This document shows positions 1 through 10,839 of a stretch of DNA of 64,000 nucleotides, piece after piece; position 1 is the first letter of the stretch; every line of letters begins with the position of its first letter. The position numbers and the translations under genes were made by a program. This stretch comes from Aldrovandia affinis (Eukaryota > Chordata > Actinopteri > Notacanthiformes > Halosauridae). The notes under the pieces were generated by a model. It did not search any database and was not told the origin of the DNA. It saw nothing but the letters and a program-made list of their open reading frames with translations. The DNA is taken from the NCBI GenBank assembly GCA_029706075.1, contig JAINUG010000020.1, positions 2,619,625 to 2,683,624 on the forward strand, written 5' to 3'.

Positions 1-60
1 CCAAGAGAGCAACGCTCAATTGAGTTGCCTGGCCTTCTCAACAAGGTGCATGCCATAGAC

Positions 61-789
61 TAGTGGTTCTCAACCTTGGTTCTGGAGTACCCCTGTGTAT
101 GTTGGTTTTCATTCCAAGCAATGAATGATTGTTGAAAAAAATGTTTAGGCTTCATAATTTTGTGCTCAAATAGATTTGAACACAATGCAGGTTTGGCTGA
201 TTACCATTTGCTTTGCCTGAGCTCCATTTTCCACAAATGGTTTAGTTTCAATGATCAAGTGTCCACATGTTTAGAATTTATGACTTTTAATTCTATGTTT
301 ATCAATAAATCAATTTAAAATGTAACCTCTCTCAAAATGAATAATTTGCCACAGAACATTACAGAAAATGAAAGCATTACTGTATTGTCTGATAACTTAT
401 CTGATTTATGCAGATCTTTGTATGTTTTTTGTATGTGGAATGACCAGCAGGTCATTGTTGTATGTTTTTTGTATGTGGAATGTCTGTCTTTTGATGGCTG
501 CAGCATGGGTGAAAGCCCAAGCCAAATTTTCCACTTTGTGGGACAATAAGGTTAATCTTGAATCTTGACTCATTCAACATCCTTAAATTAATATATAATA
601 TTCCTTCTTTGTAACATAAACTTTGTTTCTGACATAATGTGTCATTAAGAGGGTAATGTTAAATAATCCCTCATTAGACAGTCTAATTAAACACAATAAC
701 AAGTCGTTATACTTAAGGAATTTAATTATGGTTAGAAGGAAAAACAGCATACACGCGGATACTCCAGGACCGATGTTGAGAACCATTGG
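61..789. mobile_element. hAT-like non-autonomous element with terminal inverted repeats
   Basis: The left end (TGGTTCTCAACCTTGGTTCT from position 64) matches, in reverse complement, the right end around 736-787. The match runs for about 45 bases with a few differences. The terminal TGGTTCTCAAC motif is typical of hAT-superfamily short elements in vertebrates. The interior is AT-rich and has no transposase-like reading frame. I could not find a clean 8-bp target duplication, so the outermost bases are uncertain by a few positions. Confidence 0.7.
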
Positions 790-1036
790 TTCTTCAGGCT
801 CAGTATCAACGTGGGGGCTGATAGAGGTGGAATACCTCGATGCCCCAGGGACAGCTGTAGTCTCGGTACCTCCAACCTTTTGCTCAAGCCTGATTGCCAT
901 TTCTCTCAACAGTTGTGATACAGCCTTTTTCATGATCATCACTTCGCCGCGCTCTGGCCGCTGCGAGCAGCTACGGCACGCCGTAGCCTACTCAAAGACA
1001 TCTCTCTCAATGCATAAATACACAATGACTGTTTAG
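790..1036 (-). other. Unidentified reading-frame fragment, minus strand
   Basis: On the minus strand from about 942 there is an open stretch beginning MMIMKKAVSQLLREMA and running through a proline-, threonine- and glutamate-rich segment to the hAT-like element border near 789. It has an amphipathic helix-like start and a CpG-rich lead-in (945-990). It resembles no family I can name with confidence. It could be a small piece of an older transposon protein or chance. The frame continues only by running into the repeat, so no complete gene is supported. Confidence 0.2.
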
Positions 1037-2032
1037 CTTGGTAAGATACGTATCATTAATCGCTTTCACTGGTCTGACTGGTCTGGTAAGACCACTGGCG
1101 AGATATCAGGGGCGTTGATTGACACATTAATTTGCATGTTAGCAGAAGGAAATAAATAAATGAATGAATGAATGTGAAAAATACGGACATTACAGCAATT
1201 GGTAAAAGGCCAGAAAAAATTAAAAAAATCTATCAATATGAAAATATATGCAAGTTATCAATATATTTATTTACATTTAGATGTATTTATGTGTGTTTAT
1301 TTTTAATTTCGCTTATTTTTCTTAACGAAATTACATTTTGATTACTGTATTTCTACAGTTATTGATTTATAAATTGTTTTCTATAATCATTCATCATTCG
1401 TTTTTACATATTTGCACGTTAGTGGCTTTGATAAAAACATTAATTGAGTTAACTTCATAATAATAATAATAATAACCTGCAAATATGATTAGGTATGTTA
1501 ACACTAAATATAGTTTTTATCTGTATTAAACAAAAATGTATCGCAATATAAGTTTAACCCTAGTATAAAGTTAACGCGCTGTCCTTTCAGAAAATCAGTA
1601 ACTTCACTGTCTCTTTAAATTTAAACTTGTCTTAGTTCCTGGAATTTCTGTGAACGCTTCTGAAGCAAACGTCATTTTTTCTCGTTTAAAGTAAAACAAA
1701 CCGATTGGCAACGTCACATTATAACAGGACCAAAACCAAAGTGCAATTAAAATACACTACCTAGCGAATAACAATAAACGGCAATTAACCAGCTCGTGCA
1801 ACGTGTTACCTAGCAAATATTTATTTGTTACAATTATAACTTCATCCAGTGGCTTGAGTTTGCTCTCGTTAGCATTCAATTTTGTTTTCGAACTTTTCAT
1901 CGCTAGTTTATTAACGAAATCACAGAGAGCGTCAACATATTTGAGAAAACGGAAAGTACTTCGCTAACTTACTGTTCCTAACAGTTCGGAATAAATTGCA
2001 GAGTGATTGCCATCGTCACTAAAGCGGCAACA
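1037..2032. other. AT-rich non-coding stretch upstream of candidate exon 1a
   Basis: No reading frame of note. It contains (ATA)n-like and A/T-rich segments at 1140-1160, 1220-1300 and 1460-1475. If the exon at 2033 is real, the last few hundred bases would be its promoter and 5' UTR, but I see no decisive TATA box or other core element. Confidence 0.4.
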
Positions 2033-2048
2033 ATGTCAATGGCAGGTG
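2033..2048 (+). CDS. Candidate first coding exon 1a of a host gene (partial)
   Basis: An ATG in a favourable context (AACAATGT, with A at -3) begins a five-codon stretch reading MSMAG plus one base. It is followed at 2049 by GTAAGT, a strong vertebrate splice donor. It would be the coding part of a first exon ending in phase 1. The upstream sequence is non-repetitive. The candidate at 10755 also ends in phase 1, so the two could be alternative starts of one transcript unit. The exon is far too short to identify a product, and chance ATG-plus-donor pairs are common. The call therefore rests on Kozak context, donor quality and the matching phase only. Confidence 0.35.
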
Positions 2049-2370
2049 GTAAGTGCTTATTGTTTTAACTTACGAAGAGCAGAAACGACAGGTCCTATCA
2101 ATTTTTCCATTCCTTGAAAAATAGCTCGAGGCAGCATGCTATTTGCGGGTTACTTACTAGGTAGCCAACTAACGTTGATACAACGACGTGTGTTGTGAAA
2201 ATGTTAGCTAGCGAAGTTACTTATTTTAGTTTTAATTTTGGCTAGTTAGCAGCGAGCTGAAACTATGCACCATTCACCAGCATGCTCTACGTTAACGTTA
2301 GCTACTAGCAATAATAACTAGCCAATCTAGGCAGTTGTGGTTTATTTAAATAGGCTAATATTATGCTAGG

Positions 2371-3179
2371 TAGGCTTGGGCGATGTCCCTATTGACGATA
2401 TAATATTTCCTACAGGAGCACAAAAGACGCACATATAGCCTTAAGATGGCGCTATTGAGCTGTACACAGTACCGTTAGGCTTCTGTTACAAGAAACTAGA
2501 ATGGCTTGCATGTCAGTTCCCCTAAAAAAAAGGCTTTGTATTTATGTGTTACGTGTATTACTTGTCTCTGTATTTATTGTGCTTAGTGTGCATCTCAACC
2601 CAATTACAGTAAAGCAACTTAATTGTGCATGTTCCAGAATAAAGGTGATTCTAATTCTGGGTACTCGTTGTTGAGGCATTCGACGATGTTAGCAGTAGGC
2701 TGGCGAATTCCGGATGGTGGACCTTTAGGTGGGTGTGCAGGTTGCCTGTGTTTCCATCTTTCGTGACGATTTGCTTTTCACAAAGTACGTATCACTTCGT
2801 CCAAATTCGCTGTTTCTACTTTAGCATTTGGTTTGAACCAAAAAAAACGCCAAACAGGTGCAGTTGTATTTCTAACAAGATTAGCCATCTCTCCGCCATG
2901 TAGTTTTGCATTGTTCACAAGAAGATTATGTGCGCGAGAACGTGTGATAGGTGGTAGGCTGTTGTAAACTTTTGTGTATTTGGCACAAATAAGGAAATAG
3001 GACTGACTTCCAAACGTACGAGAAACATGCTATTTTTTCAATACAACAACCAGAACAAGTGTGCTGAATTAAAGGGAGAATTATTACATATTCAAGACTA
3101 TTATGAATATGTGAAAACTATTACCGTTGTCTACCAATATCGTGCTGTACCGATAATATCTTCATATCGGCCAAGCCCA
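2371..3179. mobile_element. hAT-type non-autonomous element with perfect 8-bp target duplication
   Basis: The element begins TAGGCTTGGGCGATG and ends with the inverted counterpart (GGCCAAGCCCA). It is flanked on both sides by ATGCTAGG (2363-2370 and 3180-3187), a perfect 8-bp target duplication as hAT elements make. The 809-bp interior has no transposase frame. It lies about 320 bp downstream of the candidate exon 1a donor, so it would sit in the first intron. Confidence 0.9.
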
Positions 3180-3187
3180 ATGCTAGG

Positions 3188-3588
3188 CTTTTTGTGGGGA
3201 AAAAGCTATCACTAATAGGCTATAGAGTTAGCTAGTTTATGAACGTGACGTTATAAATTAACTAGCTAGTTATAGAACGTAGACTTAAGTGTTAGCTTTG
3301 GCCCTAGCTACAAACATCTTTTTGATTTTTATTAAACATAGTTATCAATTATATAACTTCGCTATATAAGCTATGAATATATAGGCTACACCCACATTCT
3401 TGTGCTGTTATAAAATCTTGTATTGCGAAGTTAAATGGATCACGCTGTTGAAAGTGGCTCTAACTGATATTTTTTATTTGCTTAGCTACTTCTAATGTGT
3501 TCCTCATATGGAAATACTTGGCAATATGTTATCCTAGTATCTTATATGCTACACATGTTACTAAGTTGTACAAATAGTGTAATTTATA
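3188..3588. other. Non-coding spacer
   Basis: AT-rich unique-looking sequence between the hAT element and the Tx1-like LINE. I see no gene, RNA or repeat structure in it. Confidence 0.5.
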
Positions 3589-5706
3589 TTGTAGTGAGCG
3601 TGCGCGAGGTGATGTATCAAGAAAGAGACGGAGTCCAGTAGTAATGATGAAATGACCACGCTAGCAGCCACTTTATGAAAAGAAGCGATCTAGCTCCATA
3701 CACGGATAATATCGGTGGCAAACCTCCGTGTTCCATACACCGCACAACTACAGAGGATGCCCAAAAATAACCCTTTGCTGATCAAACGCGTCCTTAAAAG
3801 GACACGATTGACCATTACCAAAACACCTTCCGTAGATGTCCTAACTATCAGGAATGTTCTTTTATTGGTTTTTAAAAGTCTTACAATATTTAAAATCTTT
3901 ACATCATAAAGTTGGCATACCAACTAGAGGGGGAACCCCAATATTTGGTAACAATAGGATAGTGCATTTTTCAAAGACAAGGAAACAACATAACAGACAG
4001 GACTGGAAATACATATAATCTTAAATCAAAACAAACAAGAAACAAAGAGCAAAAGTTTGTGCTTGGGCGTTGGGTGCCCAGAGCGCACCTCCTCTGGGGG
4101 AGTGAGCTATATAATGAGTTCTTTCCAGTGGCTCACCCCCCATTTCCTCCTTGCCCCTCTCTCGTCCTTCAAAAAGTCCACCAAAACTCCGTCCTGGAGG
4201 AGGTTTTGAAGCCTCCTCCGGAGAGTGAACAGGTCCACTGTTTGTTCTTGGAAGACCCTGATGTTCCTTGCCTCCCACAGGCCCTGCTTAATGGTGTTAA
4301 TGATCCTCCACTGGCGCTGCAGCTCCGGGGTCCTACATCCCTCACGGGGGCTGTACAGGACCCTCTCAGTTGTCAGGGAGGATCTCGGCAGGAGCCTGTT
4401 CTGGGAGACAGAGGACACAACAAGGCCCCAGACCCGTCTGGCCACGGAGCACTCCCAGAACAGATGGTGTACATGTTCCGAGTCAGTGCATCCGTGGGGG
4501 CAGTTCTCGGTCAGGGCTAAGTGCCGTCTAAACAGGAATGGCCTGGTGGGGAGACAGCCATGAGCAGACATCCATGTTATGTCTTTTTGTTTATTGTTTA
4601 ATGTTTTATGATTAGCATTTTTCCATACAATTTCAGGGTTTAAGGCTGGGTTGCCCCTCGGGAGCGTCATGGTCTCTCCCGATCTCAAAAAGGACATGAT
4701 ATTTTTGTATGTCCATGAGGGCAACCCAGCCCCGACCAATCCCGTCCTAAAGGCAAAATCCCTCAGGGCCCTGTATACATATGGGGGGTCCCAGCTGTAT
4801 GGCACATTGTGGTCCAGCCCACACAGACCCATAGATCTGAGGAAGGGAGTGGCATAGTATTTAGCAAATTTACCAGAGGCCGACTCCCCCCCCAGGGTGT
4901 TCTGGACCAGTGCGGCCAGACCCTGTGCCAATATCACTGATGTTATATCTGGGACCCCCCTGCCCCCTTTCTCCTCCTCTTTCATCAGGATTGTCCTCCC
5001 CAGCCTCTCCATTTTGCTCCCCCAGACAAAGCGAAAGGCCATTCTAGCAACAAATTTGCTAGTGGCTCTGTCCGGGGGAAACAGTCGGCCAATATACAGA
5101 AGGCTGGGAAGGACTATTGCCTTCAGGACCAGGATCTTACCCGTCATTGTCAGGGGCCGTGTGCTCCAGCTCCCGATTTTTTTCTGGACGTGACAGAGGG
5201 CCTCCTCCCAGCTCCGGTTCCTCCCCCGTTGTTCTGGAAGGTGAGCCCCAGAAGCTTTATGCCTTCTGTGCGTACAGGGAAAGAACAGGTTAGCGACTCA
5301 CTCCATGACGGCGACAGGTACAGTTCGCTCTTGCCCCGGTTGACGAGGGCGCCTGTGGCCGCACAGAAGTCGTCCACCACCTTTGTAGCGGTGGTGATGG
5401 AATGACTATCTGTGCCAACGATGGTGATGTCGTCTATGTACGCCATCAGCCCAAGCCGCTCCCCACTGCCACCCGGCAGTAAGTATCCCCTGACGTTTTT
5501 GTTTCGCCGGATGGCCTGCAGAAACGGCTCAAGGTAGATGACGTACAGGAGGGGCGCTAGGGGGCACCCCTGCCTGACGCCGGCCCTGATGTCAAATGGG
5601 GCAGAGAGGTGCTTGTTGACAACCACTCTGCCCGAGATGTCACCCAAACACATCCTGGTCCAATGCCGGAGGGGATTTGGAAAGTTAAACCTCTCCAGCA
5701 CCCTCT
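3589..5706 (-). mobile_element. Tx1-like (L1-group) LINE, 5'-truncated copy A
   Basis: A minus-strand non-LTR retrotransposon fragment, closely similar over its whole length to the copy at 33011-36338. The shared part includes the 3' untranslated region (about 3589-4100) and the end of ORF2. Its 5' end stops abruptly at about 5706, inside the reverse-transcriptase domain, where the sequence changes to the 350-bp direct repeat unit. Compared with copy B it keeps about 29 bp near 4098-4126 and about 60 bp near 5215-5280 that copy B lacks. Copy A is therefore the less deleted of the two in this part. Confidence 0.85.
4107..5706 (-). pseudogene. Broken ORF2 of LINE copy A: RT 3' half and C-terminal zinc-knuckle region
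   Basis: Two minus-strand frames together carry the C-terminal two thirds of a Tx1/L1-group ORF2. The upstream piece (about 5706-5150) has RQGCPLAPLLYVIYLEPF, then the catalytic reverse-transcriptase box AYIDDITIVG. The downstream piece (5147-4107) has the thumb/connection region (MTGKILVLKAIVLPSLLYIG) and a Cys/His cluster (CPHGCTDSEHVHHLFWEC) typical of this group. The frames are joined by a frameshift just before 5147. The endonuclease domain and first half of RT are missing through 5' truncation, so the copy cannot retrotranspose. The product would have copied LINE RNA into DNA at a nicked target. Confidence 0.85.
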
Positions 5707-6059
5707 GCAGAAAGGGAGAGAGAGAGAGCGACGAAAAGCCAGAAAGGACTGCCACAGTGTCCTAATTTCTAAACTCCCTTGTTTTGGGGGGGCGAGGGCC
5801 TTGTTTTGAGGTAGGCCTGATTTTTTTTTTTTTCTGTTGCTTCTCAAGGTTTTTTAGACCTGGATTTTAGGGGTCTCTGAAAATAGTTTAAGCCTGTGTT
5901 TTCTGCCACTTTGAGCCACCTGAAATAAGCAGAGCTCAAAATTTTTGAAAATTAGGCCAGAGATCTACAATTACATTTCTAGTTTATCCATGTACTATTG
6001 ATAAGTAAATGCTCAGCGTGTCTTTGTCATTAAACAAAATTTGGTTGCGACATTATTAT
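5707..6059. repeat. Direct repeat, left arm (about 350 bp)
   Basis: This segment, from GCAGAAAGGGAGAG to CATTATTAT, recurs in the same orientation at 7049-7397 with only scattered differences and a shorter T-run. The left arm starts exactly where LINE copy A ends. The ends lack TG...CA, so these are not recognisable LTRs. The two arms flank about 990 bp. A local duplication or a retrotransposition by-product is possible. Confidence 0.9.
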
Positions 6060-7048
6060 CAAGCTATCAGGAAGTAACAATTTTCTTCACACTTGGTTTA
6101 CTGTACACTTTTGCCCTGCAGCTCGGGAGACTGCATCAAACACACTTGGCGTACCGGTCGCTGTGGTTCTAACATTAACTGTCCGTGACCAGCTAGCTAA
6201 CACAAGCGCATAATAACATTATCACACGCATAAAAGTTTAACAGAACATTTTAACATTTAACACAGGGGGGAGCACACAAACACAGAATGGTGTGCTCCC
6301 ATGATGCTTTGCGCACACATTTAAATGGGAGACCCTGCCAGGATCGCTACAATATGTATTGGATGTCTGAATAACTGTTGGAGGTGAAAATGTTTACTGA
6401 CTTGAGTAGAGCCACCGTACAGGTTCTATTATTTAGCCTACTTAGACATTTTATTAGAAACAGATTTATAATAATTGTAATAGGAATTAGCTGCAGCATT
6501 AAAATGGGGAAAAATACTTCACTGGCACATTTGAGCTTCCTACTCAAATCTGTGCCAAGCAATGAGAAGTAAGCCATAAGATAAGCACTCAGCTGTAGAC
6601 CTACAAAACTATTTTTTAGTTTATAACAGCTTTACACAGCACAGTAGGGAAAATACATTATGGGAGTCCTTTCCTTATTTTGCCTGTAAAGTGGTAAGAA
6701 ATCTTTTAGCACTGTCCCAGTGGGAGTGACTAAACTCTAGCAGTATGAACCCTAGCAGCTGGGTGATGTTTTTGAAAGGAGCTGGGTTGTATGGAAATCG
6801 TGTAGAGGAAGTTGCTGTCCTTTACTAGGCAATGATGATGATGCAACATGGGAAAGGGAGGGGAGCTACTTCTTTTGGGGGCCGGAAAATAGGTTGTGGG
6901 GGGGTTATTAAGATGAAGGAGGTGGTGGGGGGTGTGGGTGCCTCTGCAAACAAAACACTGCAGATTCCCAGCGCTTTGTGAAAAAGTAACTGAGTAACTG
7001 AGACAAGCTGGGCCAGAGGTAAATTTCCACAAAGGAAAGTGCTGACGA
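6060..7048. other. Spacer between the two direct-repeat arms
   Basis: No protein-coding gene is recognisable. It contains a perfect inverted repeat (6269-6300) and purine-rich runs near 6840-6920. It is otherwise unremarkable. Confidence 0.5.
6269..6300. repeat. Perfect 10-bp inverted repeat (hairpin)
   Basis: GGGAGCACAC at 6269-6278 and GTGTGCTCCC at 6291-6300 are perfect inverted copies around a 12-base loop. No T-run or gene context suggests a terminator. It may be a relic of a small palindromic element or chance. Confidence 0.7.
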
Positions 7049-7397
7049 GCAGAAAGGGAGAGAGAGAGAGCGACGAAAAGCCAGAAAGGACTGCCACAGT
7101 GTCCTAATTTCCAAACTCCCTTGTTTTGGGGGGGCGAGGGCCTTGTTTTGAGGTAGGCCTGATTTTTTTTCTGTTGCTTCTCAAGGTTTTTTAGACCTGG
7201 ATTTTAGGGGTCTCTGAAAATTGTTTAAGCCTGTGTTTTCTGCCACTTTGAGCCACCTGAAATAAGTAGAGCTCAAAAAATGTTGAAAAGTAGGCCAGAG
7301 ATCTCCAATGAAATTTCTAGTTTATCCATGTACTATTGATAAGTAAATGCTCAGCGTGTCTTTGTCATTAAACAAAATTTGGTTGCGACATTATTAT
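7049..7397. repeat. Direct repeat, right arm (about 350 bp)
   Basis: Second copy of the 5707-6059 unit in the same orientation, nearly identical. The sequence flanking this arm differs on both sides from that flanking the left arm. Confidence 0.9.
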
Positions 7398-8629
7398 TTA
7401 GCCTATACGTTTAGAGTGTTACTCATGAACCCATGCCATGCTTGGGTGGATAAAATGTATTTTGTAGTTTAATTTAGATTTTGTAAAAATGGTGTGGCTG
7501 ACAGCATTTCATTACCCCATTGTAATCCTAGCATAGGCAGAATGAGTGGGAGAACAGGGGGACATGCCCCCCCAATATTCAAAACAGTTTTATATTTGTT
7601 CATATAAAACATTCCCTTTCATTATGTCCCCCCCAATATTTTATGTCGTTACGCCCTTGAATCCTAGTGGCAGCAAATTTAGCCTTTTCTATGTATGGAA
7701 GTGAATTCAGAATCTAGAGTCTGTAGTACTCACAAGAAATATGGGAGGCCCTTTTGGCAAAACTAGAGAATTCCTTCAATGTTCACATTTTGTTTTGGAC
7801 AGATGTTGGCCGTAGCTGCGTATTATTTTTTTCGTCCTCTTTAATGTGGTCCTTTCTTGCCACAAGAGGGCGGTCTTCCCTTTAAATTGTGTGTGCCGGT
7901 ACATTAGGACCACTTTTCTTTCAAATGCATTTTATTACAACTCAAACACACGTGTAATGTAGCAATTCCTTAAAGGAAGTGGCAGGAAATGGTTGAAGCT
8001 GAACTTATTGTGGCTTGGGGTTGTTCAGTGTTCTGTTCTGTGGAAAAAGCTCAAAAGGGTCCCTGTAACAAGGGGTTTGTGTAACAAAAGAAATAAAATA
8101 AAAATATAATACAATATCACAAAATAGAAGAAAAGGAAACATGTACATGCTTTGTAAGAAGTAGTCAAAGAACATAATGAATTAGAAAATAATCTGAGAT
8201 AAAATAAAGGGAATAAACCAAGAAATGTAATTGACATGAAGTGCAAGGTTCTGTTTGATACGTGTGTGTGCGTGCGTGCGTGCGTGTGTGTGTGTACTTG
8301 CTCTCATATGTAGACATCTAGGAATATTTCCCGCTCTCACTGTGTGTTTTAAAGCAGAATGATCTGTTAAGGAAATGGCAACTTGCAGGGTTGTTTGCAA
8401 GATGCTTTGTCTTCTTCACAGTCTTGCAGTATTAGCCAATAACATGGCTGTACCCAAACGAGGAGGCGGTACAGCATGCTGTTGACAATCTGGTCCTTTC
8501 TTGTAGAAAAGTCCTCTACCTAATGCTTAATGCCTCCCCCTTCCCCCCTTCTATCTCGTGCTCTCTCTCTCTGGCACACTCAATGGCCTCGTGCCTTACA
8601 ACAGCAATATGAACAACAATAATATGTCT
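7398..8629. other. Non-coding stretch with a microsatellite
   Basis: No gene recognised. It holds a GTGT/GCGT microsatellite (8261-8295) and two copies of a C-run followed by CAATAT near 7566 and 7627, suggesting an old repeat fragment. Confidence 0.5.
8261..8295. repeat. (GT)n/(GCGT)n microsatellite
   Basis: Alternating GT and GCGT units over 35 bases. Confidence 0.9.
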
Positions 8630-8788
8630 ACAGTGAAAAACGTTGTCTATTGCTGTATTACTGCACTGACCTCTTGCGCAAACTATGATTGTTCTTACCA
8701 TGTATTAATGCACATCTTGTAAATCGTAAATCGCTCTGAATAAGAGCGTCTGGCTAAATGCTTAAAATGTAAATGTAATGTAAAAAGT
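8630..8788 (+). mobile_element. L2-type LINE 3' end, + strand fragment
   Basis: The sequence matches the 3' end of the minus-strand L2 LINE near 27616-27740. They share the stretch around GCGCAAACTATGATTGTTC and the tail with AAGAGCGTCTGGCTAAATG. It ends in the TGTAAATGTAATG-type microsatellite usual for these tails. Only the last coding bases and 3' UTR remain; no open frame is left. Confidence 0.8.
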
Positions 8789-10119
8789 CAGAGATCAAAT
8801 CAGGCGTTCGAAGAAAAAAATATTTCCATCACAAATGAAAAACAGAAACCCCAGTGCCCCTAGCCCCCCCCCCCCCACACACACACACATACACACACAC
8901 AGAATCCCATCCTTGTTGCCTCCCTTTTCAGTGGACGGCACATTTTTAACTAGGCTTTCACATAACATAGTAGCAAGTCAGCACTGTGAAAAATGGGTTA
9001 CTGTTGTTATGTAAAATCCCTTTACAGCACATTGTAGGTGAAGTGCTTGGCGTGGGATTCCACATGTGCTGTCATCTGCAGTATTAGTCATACTCACTGA
9101 AATTACAATGGGGTGAGAGGTAGTTGCCGTCAATTCATGGAGCCCATAAGTTACAGCATAACCTCCCCATATATTTCCATGTGCTGTTTTTTAAATAATT
9201 TTAATCATTTAATAATAATACATTTAGTAATGTTATCTTGAGAAAAAATATCAGTTCTTTATGCTCAGACTTGCTATTTCAGAAAATAGTTTTCTGAGAG
9301 ACTGCCACCCGGTCCCGAAAATTACATCAGCATCTGTTTAAATGACAATCATAGCGATTTAAAAAAAATTTTTATCCCATTTATCCCGTTTTTATTCTCC
9401 CAATTTGTAATGCCCAGTTGTATTCGTAGACGCATCCCATCTCTGTATTTTCCTCTGTCAATTTGGGAGAGAGCCGATGAACGTGCGGATCATCCAGACT
9501 GTTGCTCTTGCGGTATTAGACATGGACAACTGTGCCGACCGACTCTTCCTTCCCTCCCTCCTTGGGCTACGCTCTGGCCAGTTAAGTAGCGTCCCATGGG
9601 GACAGCTAACCAATAACTGAGCCGACAATAACCGGGACAAAAACCAAGACGTCCCCCCGTTTGCATTCGCACGTCCCATCACTTGTTAAACTTCCTTGAT
9701 GAACATTTGCAGGCGGTAACTGCTAGGGTTTAAAAATAAATAAATGAATAACATATCAAAGGATGTGACTGAGAGATGCCGGGTCACTCGACATTTTAAA
9801 AAATAAACTTTGAATGCATCTTTTTTTCTGTGGCATTTGATTAATTGTATTTAGTATTGTGTATTTGTATTTATGTATTCATATTGTTCTATCAGTTTTC
9901 TCCACGTTTGTTGTTCTATTATGTGTGTTTTTCTATATTTTTATGTGGAGCACATTGTTTTGCATTGTCTTGCATGAAATGTGCTATACACATAGCACAT
10001 TTCATGGGGCACTGTGCGTGCGTGCGTGCATGTCGGGCAGTGTAGCTCTATTATGTGACACTTCTTTTATAAAGAGAGAATGCCAGCTCTGCCTGTCAGC
10101 CTGCCTTCACAGGGAGGTT
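8789..10119. other. Non-coding stretch
   Basis: No gene recognised. It contains a C-run followed by (CA)n (8864-8900) and an AT-rich stretch at 9180-9290. A block at about 9360-9690 (TTATCCCGTTTTTATTCTCC onward) has the look of an old interspersed repeat, but I cannot classify it. Confidence 0.45.
8864..8900. repeat. Poly-C and (CA)n microsatellite
   Basis: A run of C residues passes directly into CA dinucleotide repeats. Confidence 0.9.
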
Positions 10120-10754
10120 TTCTAGGAAAGCTGCTTGCACTCCAAGCCCACTAAGGCCTCCACGCCGGCCGCCTTTTTTGTTCTGCTGTGTTTTACTACT
10201 TGCTGTGTCTTCCATTTTTGCAAGCTTGTTTTCAAGCTATGATAATGCCTTTGGCCCTTGTTTTGATAAAGGCTTTCACCCACGAGCCTCCCTGCCTCCT
10301 CCGTTCTCCTGTGGTTGTCTTTATTCTTCAGTCAGTCCGATGTTTTCACGCTATTCACTCGTGTCCGAATCCGAAACTCGCAGCAAAGCCTGCCGAAGTC
10401 GTCCTGTTCCTCCCGACTGGCCCACACCAGCTGGTTCGGCGGTTGCTACAGCAACCGGGGAGGACGAGGCCTAGCGTGGCCAGGGGAAGCCAAGGGCTCC
10501 CCTGCCTCCTGTCCCTGCCTCGCCTGACGCTCGACCTGGGGACGGCAGGGAGGAGGAGCCATCCCTGCCAGAGCCGCTGCGGATGTGTTTCCACCAGTCT
10601 GCGCCGGCCCATCCCCTGCCACAATAAAAGTCCCCTCAGACTCAGCATCAACATTAGCAGCGTACCTCCTCTGTACCTCCACTTCATTCCCTGCCGAGCC
10701 TTCTGAAGCTCTGTCTCGCTCTCCTCCGGCCGCGGTGCAAACCCAGGCAGAAAA
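10120..10754 (+). promoter_or_regulatory. GC-rich block upstream of candidate exon 1b
   Basis: This segment is clearly richer in G+C and CpG than its surroundings and precedes an ATG with a good splice donor. That fits a CpG-type promoter and 5' UTR. Open frames on both strands here are a by-product of high GC and show no recognisable domain. No TATA box is evident. The + strand frame that enters from upstream stops at 10704-10706, before the candidate ATG. Confidence 0.35.
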
Positions 10755-10839
10755 ATGTCCTCAGCGCAGCTTCCAGGCAAGCCCAAACCGAAATCTCCCT
10801 TCCGGAAGAGGGGCAGCCTGCAGATCACAGCCAGCCCCG
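10755..10839 (+). CDS. Candidate first coding exon 1b of a host gene (partial, 28 codons)
   Basis: ATG with A at -3 opens a frame reading MSSAQLPGKPKPKSPFRKRG followed by SLQITASP and one base. It is cut at 10840 by GTGAGT, a consensus donor, so it ends in phase 1 like the exon at 2033. The peptide is basic, rich in Pro and Ser, and has an RKRGS motif of the kind phosphorylated by basophilic kinases. That is the look of a disordered N-terminus of a cytoplasmic or nuclear regulatory protein. I do not recognise the gene. No second exon is identified in the window. Codon content and the GC-rich setting make it more convincing than most short frames here. Confidence 0.5.

Noticed and set aside
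4059..4563. + strand open frames at 4059-4520 and 4225-4563 (repeated at 33531-33993)
   Set aside because: Antisense shadows of the LINE ORF2 C-terminal region, present in both copies for that reason.
6269..6300. Hairpin considered as a transcription terminator or histone-type stem-loop
   Set aside because: No T-run, no adjacent gene and wrong loop for a histone mRNA end; kept only as an inverted repeat.
5707..7397. Direct repeats read as a pair of LTRs around a short retrotransposon
   Set aside because: Repeat ends lack TG...CA. There is no primer-binding site or polypurine tract next to the arms, and the left arm abuts a LINE end.
8516..8701. Minus-strand 61-codon frame
   Set aside because: Lies partly antisense to an L2 LINE 3' end and shows no domain.
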